A DNA stretch of 64,000 bases, from assembly GCA_027579435.1 (NCBI GenBank), contig JANBPK010000919.1:1-64000 (forward strand). Direction: 5' to 3'. Each line of letters begins with the position of its first letter. The first letter of the stretch is position 1. This document shows positions 1-10,120 of this stretch, piece by piece. Source of the DNA: Candolleomyces eurysporus. Taxonomy: Eukaryota > Basidiomycota > Agaricomycetes > Agaricales > Psathyrellaceae. The position numbers and the translations under genes were made by a program. The notes under the pieces were generated by a model, which was given only the letters and a program-made list of their open reading frames with translations, was not told where the DNA came from and did not search any database.

Positions 1-248
1 CCATCCAGGGCTTTTCGAAGATTGGGCGTCCCTCTTCCAAGCAGGGCCACCAGCACGGGCCTCTTCAGAACGCCAAGACGGTTCTCGGGCTTGAATATCT
101 TCTCCCGCCGCAATAGGCTCTGCCACCTNAAAAAGTTACATTTTATTAGCACGAATTCGAGAAGGCGGAGAGCAGGGGGGATGCGACGAACTGGGGCGGC
201 TGCGGCGAAGGTAACGAGTAGCAATGGGATTAGAGCAAAGAGTCGCAT
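1..248 (-). CDS. Small secreted protein, 5' end only (runs off left edge)
   Basis: The ATG at 246-248 opens a typical signal peptide (MRLFALIPLLLVTF followed by AAAAP). A 65-nt intron (127-191) has a GTTCG donor, a GTGCTAAT branch-like site and a T-tract plus AG acceptor that contains the N at 129. Exon 2 continues in frame to the window edge. The mature part is charged, with a Lys-Arg pair (PAWKRDAQ) and an AREPSW stretch, so it may be a kexin-processed secreted peptide precursor like the gene at 59.2 kb, although the similarity is only in style. No domain is recognised. A TATA-like box lies about 110 bp upstream. The start and the secretory nature are fairly sure; the function is unknown. 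Confidence 0.6.
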   Translation of the reverse strand, partial: MRLFALIPLLLVTFAAAAPVRRIPPALRLLEFVLIKCNFXRWQSLLRREKIFKPENRLGVLKRPVLVALLGRGTPNLRKALD

Positions 249-1506
249 ATTAACGAATGAGAAGGAGGGAAAGGTGTGGAGTTACTCGAGTCCAAAAGAG
301 GGGGGGGTTGGGGTGGGGTGGAAAGAATGAGGGTCAGGTACAGAGAACCTGGGGCCTTTATAGAATCGTAATCATCAAGTCGGTGACCCTGGAATTGGAG
401 TCGATCCGCTTTGCCACATTGGGCAGAGCGAAGCAAGAGAAAGCCGTCAAGGGCTTCGCACGGTTTGTGTGATGGTTACTTCATGCGAGGAGTAGCTCCG
501 AGATCTGGCACCTTCCACTCCCATGCGCCTGTGTTAAAGTCCGCCGTGCCTAACCGTTCGGTTTAGATTTTCCTGCGCACAAAAGATATCGATCAGACAG
601 CTGGGATTCCCTCGATTGCACCCAATCTCGATACGCACGTCGGGCATGGGTTCCATCGTGGCCTCGAAATTTCGATTTAAAATGTTCGGGTCAAAGTTAA
701 CTCTTGAGCTAACAGCTTGCGATCGCTTCTGTGTTGAGTCTGCCCACTGTGCCTTAGAGTAGTGGTTTCTTTCCATCAAACCAAGTGCGTAAACACAAAT
801 GATATTACGCCAGTCGAGTTCGACGAACTGAGACCTACAAGGAACAAGTTTAGCCACCTTAACAACGTACATTTCTGAAAGGAGACTTAGTGGATGGACG
901 TTCGCTCACCTGCCAACGGTTGAAATTTCACGGGAACAGACTAGCAGACTAGGCAAACCTTGCTATGGAAACTTGACATGGAGTCCACTGGAACATCGGC
1001 CAGTGGTCGGGAAGGGTGCTCCAGAGCAGGAGGCCAATGTACCATCAAAAATTTTACCATCCCAAGCTGTGCGTGCTGCAACAGGAACAACGATGGGAAG
1101 TCAGCTGTTTCAAGGACGGCAGTTACGGCAAACCCATGAAGAATGGGTCAGCCATGTCGAAAAAGCACAAAGACTGAGATACGTTACATACCTCACATGT
1201 TTTAAGTTTAATGCTCTTCAAGTTCCGAGTTCACGAGAGCTTGATGGATCTCAAAAGTAGCAGAAAGGTCTTCATGCCGATGAGGAAGGAATTAATACAC
1301 ATTAGCTGTTTCTGGAGCGTCAAATCTATCAATAGTGGTTGAACCTAAGGTCCATTTTACAGGCCGGCGTCCGGTTCAGATAGAATTTGTATCCCAAGAT
1401 GTGAAGGCAGGCGAGGTAAACACCCTACATGATGCCATACAAAATCCTCATCGAAGCATTCTCAATCCTATTCAAGGAGAAGTCGACATTAGACGAGAAG
1501 GAAGTC
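249..1506. other. Intergenic stretch with no supported gene
   Basis: This separates the left-edge gene from the 3' end of PRP17. Several ORFs of 60-112 codons exist, the longest on the minus strand at 534-872. None shows a recognisable domain, a signal peptide or splice continuity with a neighbouring exon. I see no repeat or RNA gene. Confidence 0.5.
357..362 (-). promoter_or_regulatory. TATA-like box of the left-edge secreted-protein gene
   Basis: TATAAA on the minus strand, about 110 bp upstream of the ATG at 248. The distance is ordinary for a fungal TATA promoter. Confidence 0.45.
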
Positions 1507-3560
1507 TTAATGACAAGGAAGACTTACCCAAAGCTTGATTAAGCCGTCCCAAGACGCTGTGATGACTTTCGACTGTAGAAGAGACGTTAGGAAACAGAAG
1601 CCAAGGTAAATAGATGGGCCACACGTACTGTCTCATGAGGCAGCCATTCGTGAGCAATTACCACCTTTGAATGAGCCTTCATCCTAGATTTGATTCGACC
1701 TGTCTTCCAGTCCCAGAATACAACGTTCCCCTCTCCATCTCCACTGCTTATCCATTTGCCATCGGGAGAAAATCCGACCTGACAGGCGTAGCCCGCAACG
1801 GAATGCCCAGCGAAGCGTTTCTTTCTATTTTGCCGGAAGTTATCGGTGCTGTACACGAGGATTTGGTTGTCCAATGACTGTGCGGCAAAATATTTGTCTG
1901 CGAGAGTTGGTAAGACGACACAGATCACCAGGGAGAAAGACACTTACTTGAAGGGTGCAGTGTCACTGCAGGCATAGAATGCATGTGAGGCTCAGCGATG
2001 TACTTGATGACAACGGGAATATCAAAGTCCCATGCACGGATCGTTTTGTCGTCTGACGTTGTCACAAATCGGCGGTTTTCGTCAACGAAAGTAATGGTGT
2101 TTACGGGTCCCAAGTGCTGATCGTATTCTTGAGTGATTTCGCCGGAGTTCATGTCATACTGCAGCGAGTGATAAGCCTCGGAAAGCAGGAGAGAGCGACA
2201 AGCTGCCACAAACCTGAATGATCTTCTTGTCTGACATACCGGCCAGGAAGATGTTTTGCTTGTCGTCGTCAGGATGGAAACGAACGACGTAAGGAATCTT
2301 TCCATTGCCAAAACGTTTCAAACATTGGCCCGTCTCGGTGTCCCAAAGCTTCATTGTTCGGTCGTACGCACACGACAAAAATTGCCGTCCATCGTTCGAG
2401 AAACAGATATCCTTCACGGCCTTTGTATGACCATGGAAGGTCCGTAGACAATTTCCATGTGTATAAATGTCCCATAGCTGGAAACGACAGAATAAGCTTT
2501 AGTGTTTGATTGCGGGAGCCTGAAAACAAAACTCACTTTGATTTTGGTGTCCATGGATCCGCTAATGAACATATGACCAGTCTGGGGGAATGTACGAATG
2601 ACAGAAACGCCCTGGGTGTGGCCTGTCCATGTGTGGATACAGACTTTGGGAATGAAGCATTCTTGGGATCCCGCTTCGTGTAGAAGATGGGGTGCTTCGG
2701 ATACTGGCGGCGACATATATGTTCTCCCCTGGTAATCCGTCATTGACTTGCCATGGAAAGTTGTGGTTTCTTGGCCGGAAGCACCACGCTTTGGTTTCGC
2801 CTTCTTCAAGGCCGCTGGCATATCTTCTTCGTCTTCGTCGTCATCTTCATCCTCGTCACCAGCCTCAACGCCAGCCAGAAACTCCTGCTGATTGTCTTCA
2901 TCCTTGTTTCCTGCCCAGGGACCAACGTAGGCCCCTTCTCCATCAACGATTTCAAGGTCACCCTTAGCTTTCCGCTTTCGCTTCAGCTCTTTCTTCTGAC
3001 TTCGAGTTGCACGTAAAGTATCTAGTGTCGCAAAGTTGTTGGCCTGGGCGGCTTCTAACGAGCCGAGGACAGCAGGTGCATTGGGATCCAGAGAAGGATT
3101 CGCAGAGTAGCCAAGTATTGAGTGAGTAAGATGTTGAGAACGGAAAGCATGATCTGTCATGGACTGTTCTTCGACATGGCCTGCAAGTGCATTCTGATTG
3201 AGAAAGCGGTTTCGGTCGGCAAAAGGGTTCTCTGGTCCTTGTAGCGGAAGCATCATCTCTTCGTAGGGGATATTTACGTTCATTTGGGTGTCGGTCGGTC
3301 GCGTTACCAGTGTCTTTAGATTCAAAGGGTCCTGGAATGTGTTTCAGGATTTCAGTACATCAAACATAGTAATCGCTTGCTACACATACCTCTGACAAAA
3401 CATGAGGGGCTGCATCGGTGCTCGTGGCCTTGGCTGCGGGCTCCTCGACGCGAGGCTTCTTGGCGACGGGCAGCGACGAGAGGCCAAAGGCATCCTTGGA
3501 GACGGCATTGAGAATCTCTTCTTCGTCGGAGGAATAATTGAGGCCCAGAGACATGGACAT
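1507..3560 (-). CDS. PRP17: Pre-mRNA-processing factor 17 (PRP17/CDC40), WD40 splicing factor
   Basis: Second-step splicing factor of the nuclear spliceosome. The start at 3558-3560 ([15 protein letters not shown]) was chosen over upstream codons because this is the usual fungal N-terminus. Exon 1 ends in SE and a 58-nt intron (3332-3389) joins [12 protein letters not shown]. The middle contains the family signature region ([18 protein letters not shown], then a KKELKRKRK basic patch and an acidic run). The C-terminal half is a WD40 propeller with blades such as [46 protein letters not shown] and [17 protein letters not shown] last intron (GTACGT..CTACAG) joins HEWLPHET to [15 protein letters not shown] and the stop at 1507. 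It is divergent from the Myb gene with only 148 bp between the starts. The exact last few residues are the only doubtful part. Confidence 0.93.
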
Positions 3561-3708
3561 GATGGTCAAGTTGAGAGCACGCCGTTCGTGACGGATGCCG
3601 GAAAAGGAAAGCTGCTGTGCCGTGTGACCGTGACAGCGTTCCCGATTCTCGACATCCTCTCCCTGTGTCCTCGCCTCTGGGTCATGATTTGTTGATATCC
3701 TCCTCCCC

Positions 3709-6141
3709 ATGGCCGAACGAAATCCTTGTCGACCATGGACGGAGCAAGAAGGTGAGCAATGTCTTGCAGCTTACAGTAGCGACCATGTACTGATTGATTT
3801 TCATCCTAGACGCATTGCTGCGAGACGGGGTTGCGACCTATGGCGAGCAAGATCACTGGAAGGACATTGCACTCACCATTCCTGGCAGGACAAACAAGGC
3901 CTGTAGAAAGGTCCGTTATATATACTTAACATTCCCAACGCTGAGAACTGAACCTGCTCTGAAGCGCTGGCTGCACTCTTTGTCGCCGACAGTCAGGAAG
4001 TGTGCATGGAGTCAAGACGAAGACAACCTTCTCCTGGCTCTCTTCAAGGAACATGGCCCCAAATGGTCGCTCATAGCTCGCAGCATAAGCGGACGTACAG
4101 ACGATGCGTGCTCAAAGCGGTATCGAGAAGCCCTTGATCCCGCCCTCAAGAAGGATGAATGGACACCCGAGGAAGACGAGAAGCTCTTGGAAGCGTACAA
4201 CCGCAACCCCAATAAGTGGATTCCAGTCGCTCAGGAACTCGGAAGAAGCAGCCTTGGCTGTCGAAACAGGTGGGTGCCATCGTCCTCTAGCTGGGGTTGG
4301 GGTTTAACTGCAATTTAGATGGCGGTTGCTGGAGCGTAAACGCACCGCACGGGCGAACCAAGAGGCCTCTTCCAGTCAGAATATGGGTCCTGGGGTTTCA
4401 TTGCATGCCGCCGGAAGCCAAGGCCGCACCTCACAGCAGTCGCCGTCTTCCACCTCGCTGGACCCCACCTGGCCTCCTTACTATCCTCCAGAAATGTACC
4501 CAGGCCTTCCCGATGGTGATTCTCGATCAGTAGAATTTAGGGAACCTACGCCAGAGGCGCCATCTGTCTCCCCTTATGTGGCGCCGTTCCAGCCTTCCTC
4601 GTCGTCGCTGAGCACCGCTCTTTCAGCACCACCACCTCGTCCGCGACCTTTGCCACCAGACAACAGCTTCCCCACTCTTATCAATCACACGAATCTCCTT
4701 TCACATTCACATTCTCAGCCTGCATCTCAATCAACATCTCCTCTATTCTTTGGCATACAGATTGTTCCCTCTAACGACGTTACGATGTCGCTGGGCGACT
4801 ATGGCATGGACACGGAACATAAAACCTCAAATATCCGGACAGATATACCCCAGAACTTCATTGGACATGGAACATCTCCTTTGCCTTTGAATTTCCCACT
4901 TTTCCAAGAACCCGGGATGTATAACACAGTCTCGCCGATATCTCCGTCCGTTCTCGCACTTCCTGTCGACCCGCTGCAATTTGGAGATCAATGGAAGTCG
5001 CCTCATTTCTCTTCTCTTTTCTCTAGCAGTCTCCAGGATTATTCCCCTTCGTTATTACAGCATTCGGTCTCTTCTACAAGCGAGCCTTTGCCTTTGGATG
5101 AATTGTCTTCGGCAGCTTCGACGCCCTTCCCCATATCAGCGTCGATTTCCCCAACGACACCCAACTCAGATCTCCAAACGGATTTGCCAAATCTTCAAGA
5201 TATATCGACTATGGCAGTCTCCCCCACTGGTGGCTCGTTGCTGTTCTCGGTTCCGAGCCCTCAGCCTCAAGCTCCGACTCGACGAAGGAGGAAGACAATC
5301 AAGAGACACAAACCAGAAGCCCTGATTCGCCTGTCTTCTAACCTGCGACTATCTGCCGAGTGTGTACTTCATGTTGGACTTTCTTTCAGCCTTGTCCCTG
5401 ACTCTTTCCGACCCACAGTCCTAATGTTCGGCCGTATGTTTGCGGTCATAATGATTGCTGGCCAAATCACGAGGAGAAGAGCCGTGCTTGTTTTGCGACC
5501 TCCAAGGATCTCTTTGATCACAATCGTGATATCCATCCGGAAGAGTCCAATTGCGAGAAGCCTTTCCGATGCGGCTTGGAAGGCTGTGGCAAATCCTGGA
5601 AGGTGAGTCATTCTTCCTAAACTCTATCAAAAGCTCAAAGCTAAACCATAATTCTCGTACCAATAGTCGATCAACGGGCTCCAATATCATCTGCAGATGT
5701 AATTATGCTCACTTGTCGTCATTCGTACATATGCTGACTGGGATTTACCGTTTCTCTCTAGCTCCGCGGCTCATTTTAAGAATGCATTACAGTCAAGATT
5801 CTCGGCGCAGCAGCAGTCGTCGGCGTCGTTGTCACCCAGCGATGACGTTTTTCATATCTCCTCTGGTAAAGACCTCGAGGATGACGACACAGACCGCAGA
5901 TACACTTGTCCACAGCCCAATTGCTTTAAAGCGTATCGACAACCGAGTGGTCTTCGTTACCACTTGAAGCACGTTCGTCACTCTCAGGATTTCGTCCATT
6001 ATTTGCATCTCGATGCTGACTTCTGTCCAGGGACATCCATCGGAAATGCCAATCCAATTACCGGAGGTTCCCCCTGCTCTGGAGCGAGAGCTGCCCAAGA
6101 AGGCCAAGAAAATGCGACTCAAATCTCCTGAACCCTCCTAG
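3709..6141 (+). CDS. Three-repeat Myb DNA-binding protein with C-terminal C2H2 zinc fingers
   Basis: Probable nuclear transcription factor. The N-terminal ~170 residues hold three Myb/SANT repeats, spliced together from four exons (PWTEQED.., then WLHSLSPTVRKCAWSQDED, then DEWTPEEDEKLLEAYNR..RNRW). A long Ser/Pro-rich linker of about 330 residues follows. The C-terminus holds three C2H2-type units: RPYVCGHNDC..FDHNRDIH, PFRCGLEGCGKSWKSINGL and YTCPQPNCFKAYRQPSGL, with spaced His pairs as in Sfp1-like fingers. Reaching the fingers requires an inferred 59-nt intron near 5360-5420 (donor after GCCGA, acceptor CCCACAG). Without it, the Myb frame runs into non-finger sequence. The final exon ends KSPEPS and stop. 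The start ATG lies 148 bp from the PRP17 start. The Myb part is sure, and the fusion is well supported but rests on splice inference. Confidence 0.82.
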
Positions 6142-6543
6142 CCCGCTTCATCCTCTGCTCAACGACCTGCTTTGTTTAATCCCTCCTCTCTCTTTTTCAC
6201 TATCGTGTACAACAAAGAACATCTATGCATATTTAAGGACAATCCTACTCCCTTCTCCTTTGGTTGGTTTCTTCGCTTTCTTGTATGAGCTACTCCTGCT
6301 GTCTTTTCGTTTTTGTTCAGGAACGTTAATGATGGGTGCTTTACTGCGCATTTGCAACTTGTTTTCATGCAAGCAATAATGTAGCTTTCACTAATACACA
6401 GTCTGGTATATCTGTAACAAGTAATCCGTCCACAACAATCTATTCCCCGATTTTTATATTTCGGTCCGCAGGTACTTCGCCTGTGAGTGTAGCAAGACAT
6501 TCAAAGTCCTTAACGATATCAAGAAAGGTGGGCTGAGGCGACT

Positions 6544-7865
6544 TTAAGCTCCACCGGCTCCACCGAATCCGCCCCCAAATCGTTGGCCACTGTGAAGATT
6601 CAAGGTAAGTAAAGACACAAAAGGCTTTGGGGNAAAAAAAAATGCAGCTTACAGGTCGCGAATCTCATCTTGGGATGGCATCTGACCGTTCTGGAACCGG
6701 GCAGCCTATAGATACAAAAAGAAAAAATCAGGAATGACCTCGATGCGTGTTGGTTCAGAGGCCTACCATATTGGCAATGTTGGGGTCTTGCATCAAGGAC
6801 TCCAATCCACCATTGCTAGCCAACTGACTCGCCATTTGCATAATCGCAGGGTTGCTCATCAAGCTAGCAAGATCGGGCATTCCACCTCCACCGGGCCCAC
6901 CAGCACCCGCGAGATTGCCCATGGTACCGAGAATATCGTTGAGATTGTTTGCTCCACGTGCAGAACCGCTACCAGCCGGGGGTGTAGTAGCAGCAGCAGA
7001 CCGCTCCCGCGTTGCAGACCTCGACTCGGAGGCCACGCGTGCTTTGGCATTCTGGAGTCCAGCTTTCAGATTGGCGTTGGTTGGCTCCAATGCGAGGCCA
7101 CGCTCGAAAGCGGACACAGATGCAGCATAGTCTCCGATAGAGAATTGAGCATGCCTATAGGTATGTTTGAAAAGTGATTTATGTTATTAGCATCAGTTGG
7201 GGTTATGGAAGTTTCGAGAACTCGAGGCGGGAGAGATGAATCCACGTACCCCAGCCTCGAATATGCTTTGACAAAGTTGGGATCGATGGAGATAGCTTCT
7301 TCTGCGTCGCCGATAGCAGAAAGATGATCTCCCTTGCTTGCGTGGGCGGCGGCACGGTTGGAGAAGTAAACAGGGTTGGTGGGGTCGAGTGCAACTGCAT
7401 CAGTGTACATCTGGATAGCCTCGTCATACTTCTTGCTGGTCATGAGCGAGTTGCCTTTCTGCTTCAGTTTTTCAGCTTCTGCTTTGACTGCTGGAGATGG
7501 GGCCTTGGGCTTTGACGAAGAGGAGGCGGTTGAAGACCCTGCGGATTCGGAGGCGCTTGTTGCTTCCGACGCCTTGGTCTTTTCCCTGGTCTTGATGAAG
7601 ACATCGAAAATATTCTTCAGAGTCGCAGGCTTGGTACTAAGCTGGGCGGCTTGCTCTGTGTCCGTCGGATCGACACCGAAGGCTTCGCCGATGCATTGGA
7701 CTAGTTTACATTGCGGTCAAAAGCTTATTGCGATGAGATAACAAGAAAACACGCACTGGCGACCTCGAGACTTTCCTTGTCGTCGGCCTTGACGGTGCCA
7801 TCCTCGATGGACTGGTTGAGAAACTCGATAATGGAGAATACGAGGCGTTGTTTTGTGTCTGCCAT
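6544..7865 (-). CDS. SGT2: Small glutamine-rich TPR co-chaperone SGT2/SGTA
   Basis: Cytosolic co-chaperone that hands tail-anchored membrane proteins to the GET pathway. The start is at 7863-7865 (MADTKQRLVFSIIEFLNQ). The N-terminal ~75 residues match the SGTA homodimerisation domain that binds Get4/Get5. A TPR block follows: GNSLMTSKKYDEAIQMYTDA, then YFSNRAAAHASKGDH, then KAYSRLGHAQFSIGDY. The C-terminus is Gly/Met/Asn-rich (GAGGPGGGGMPDLASLMSNP..MASQLASNGG), as in the client-binding part of SGTA, and ends in FGGGFGGAGGA. The last intron contains the N at 6633, which has no coding effect. It is divergent from PRP19 with 166 bp between the starts. Confidence 0.92.
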
Positions 7866-8031
7866 GGTGGAGGCGATCTTCTGCTAATTGGCTGCTGCGA
7901 TCGTGGACGGACCAAATGAGTAGAGGGAACAAACAGACACAAACAGTCCGCGAAATCCCAGCCCAACTCAACTCTGCTGGTTACGCGCTCGTCTCTGTAC
8001 CTACCTCCTCCCCTCCTTGGTCGACGCTGCC

Positions 8032-9656
8032 ATGTCTTTTTTCTGCGCGATATCAGGCGAACCTCCCCAGGAACCAGTCGTCTCGGTGAAGTCCGGCAAT
8101 GTTTACGAAAAACGCCTCATCATCAAGTACATTCATGAAAATGGAACCGACCCCACGACTGGAGAAAAGCTAGAGGAGTCGGATTTGGTTACAGTCCAAG
8201 GCAGTGAGTAGCCTTTGAGTTTTTTACGAAATTCTGAGCTCACACAGAGTTCACAGACCCCAAAAATGCGGCACCGCGTCCTCCCTCACATACCTCCATT
8301 CCTGCCCTTCTCCAGCTCCTCCAAAACGAATGGGACGCGTTGGTGCTCAGTACCCATGCGCTAGAGCAAAAATACAATGCAACACGCCAAGAGCTCAGCT
8401 ACGCCCTGTACTCGCTGGATGCTGCGAACAAGGTTGTCGCGCGCTTGATTCGTGAGCGTGACGCTTCCAGAGAGTGCGTGCCTTCGATTTTCCAGAAGGC
8501 AGCCAATATTTAACCCGAATGTTTATTCTACAGAGCCATTTCCAACGTCCAGGCTTCCATGGGCCTCACTCCCTCACAACCCGCTAACGGCGAAGATGAT
8601 GTCGAGATGTCGGAGGGTGGTCTTCCTGCTGACATTACCAGCCAGATTGACGAGACTCACAAGACTCTTTCTGCTGCGCGCAAGAAGCGAAAGCCCCCTC
8701 AAGGATATGCAACGGTTGCTGAAGTTAAGACCTATGCCGCCTCCCACACCATCCCCTCCCTCCATTCAGCGTCGCCAGCTGGCATCAATTCCCTTGCCTT
8801 ATCAAAAGTCAACCCTTCCCAATTCCTCACTGGCGGAAATGATCATGTCGTGCAGCTTTATGACCGAAGCACCGACAAGGTCTTGGCCTCTCTTCGTGGT
8901 CATTCCAAGAAGGTCAACCATGTCGCGTTCCGCGAGAAGGAGGGCGAAACCACCCTCATTCTCTCAGCAGGAGCGGATAAAGTTGCCAAGGTCTGGGGCC
9001 ACGACAGCGCGTCTGGCGAATACATCCCCAAAGCCACAATCCGGAGCCACAAGGCAGAACTCACTGGTTTGGTTGTCCATCCTACAAAGACGGTGTTCGG
9101 TCTTTCGTCTGCCGACAAGACTTACTCTTTGTACGACATGACCAACTTCAACCAGATATTCCGCTCCGCACCCTCAGATGAAGCTTTCAGCTCAATCGCT
9201 GTGCACCCCGACGGAACGTTGTTCGCACTCGGCACTCCCACTTCCACCATTCATATCTATGATGTTCGTACGGGCGCTATTGCAGCATCGCTCACTCCAC
9301 CCGATGCGACGCCCTTCACCGTCAACACACTCTCGTTCTCGGAGAACGGTTATCACCTCGCTTCACCCAACTCCCAATCGACCGTTGCCGTTTGGGATTT
9401 GCGTAAGGAGAAGACAGCGCACGTCATCGATTTGGGCGATGACTTTAAAGTCAACAAGGTGCTCTACGATCACTCTGCACAGTTCCTCAGCGTCGCTGGC
9501 AGCCAGGGTGCCAGAGTCTTCGCCAACAAGTCGTGGGAAGAGCTTTTGCGCCTGGACGAAGGAGGAGAGGTTTCTGATATCGCGTTCGGGGAGCAAGGGA
9601 AGGAGATTTGGGGCGCTACTGGCAGGGAGGTCAGAATCTGGGGCGCTCCTGCATAA
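8032..9656 (+). CDS. PRP19: Pre-mRNA-processing factor 19 (PRP19), U-box E3 ligase
   Basis: Core of the NineTeen complex, a ubiquitin ligase needed for spliceosome activation. The U-box is at the N-terminus (MSFFCAISGEPPQEPVVS..KRLIIKYI), followed by the short Prp19 coiled-coil (LLQLLQNEWDALVLSTHALE) that drives tetramerisation and a linker with basic KKRKPP. A C-terminal seven-bladed WD40 propeller runs through LTGGNDHVVQLYD, SLRGHSKKVNHVAF, RSHKAELTGLVVHP and TVAVWDLRKE to REVRIWGAPA. Two introns (after GGC-A and RE) are supported by frame. The last ~110 bp of the ORF and the 3' flank have been copied at least twice into the GTPase array downstream (12226 and 15888). Confidence 0.96.
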
Positions 9657-10120
9657 TTTGGTCCTTTTTCTGTTGTATCATTTTCGACCTTGTACGATTC
9701 CGAGCACTGCAATCAATGTTGTTGCTTTGCTGTATATAACGTGCCCCTTTCTTTGAAGCTTCTTGGGGGTGTCACTGGATGAATGGTGTCGTACCGAAAT
9801 GCGGATCTAAGTACATGAGTAAATATACGAAAGAGTGAGGGGAAAGAAAATAATGAAGCAAAATAATGGTTACAGTTGAACATCATCATGATGTGCCAGG
9901 AATGTCTGCTGTGCGGTGCTTGCCTGTGCCAAGTTCCTTCACCGTAAGGACTCTTTCTCTGAGCGACAACGACCGTCACATAGAGTTGAGTCTACTTAAT
10001 CCCTTGCCTCAGTTGCGCATCGAAACTCATTTCCCAGTAGGTAGCGCGTTTCGGGAACAACCTGACAATCATCCTCCTTCTTCTTTAGCAGACCTCGAAC
10101 AACCGTGCAGTTTCTCCACA
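9657..10120 (+). promoter_or_regulatory. PRP19 3' flank and promoter of GTPase copy 1
   Basis: The first half (to about 9900) is PRP19 3' flank that recurs downstream in the array. From about 9940 to the ATG at 10121 there is a block conserved before three of the four GTPase copies. It contains CACCGTAAGGA, GACAACGACCGTCACAT, CTTGCCTCA and GGTAGGTAGCGCGTTTC, ending in CAGTTTCTCCACA next to the start. Conservation at the same distance in front of each intact copy marks it as the promoter and 5' UTR module. Confidence 0.6.

Noticed and set aside
534..872. 112-codon minus-strand ORF between the left-edge gene and PRP17
   Set aside because: No domain, no signal peptide, no splice continuity and no promoter sign; a frame of this length occurs by chance.
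2692..3016. Plus-strand hydrophobic ORFs
   Set aside because: Antisense of the acidic and Lys-rich part of the PRP17 exon.
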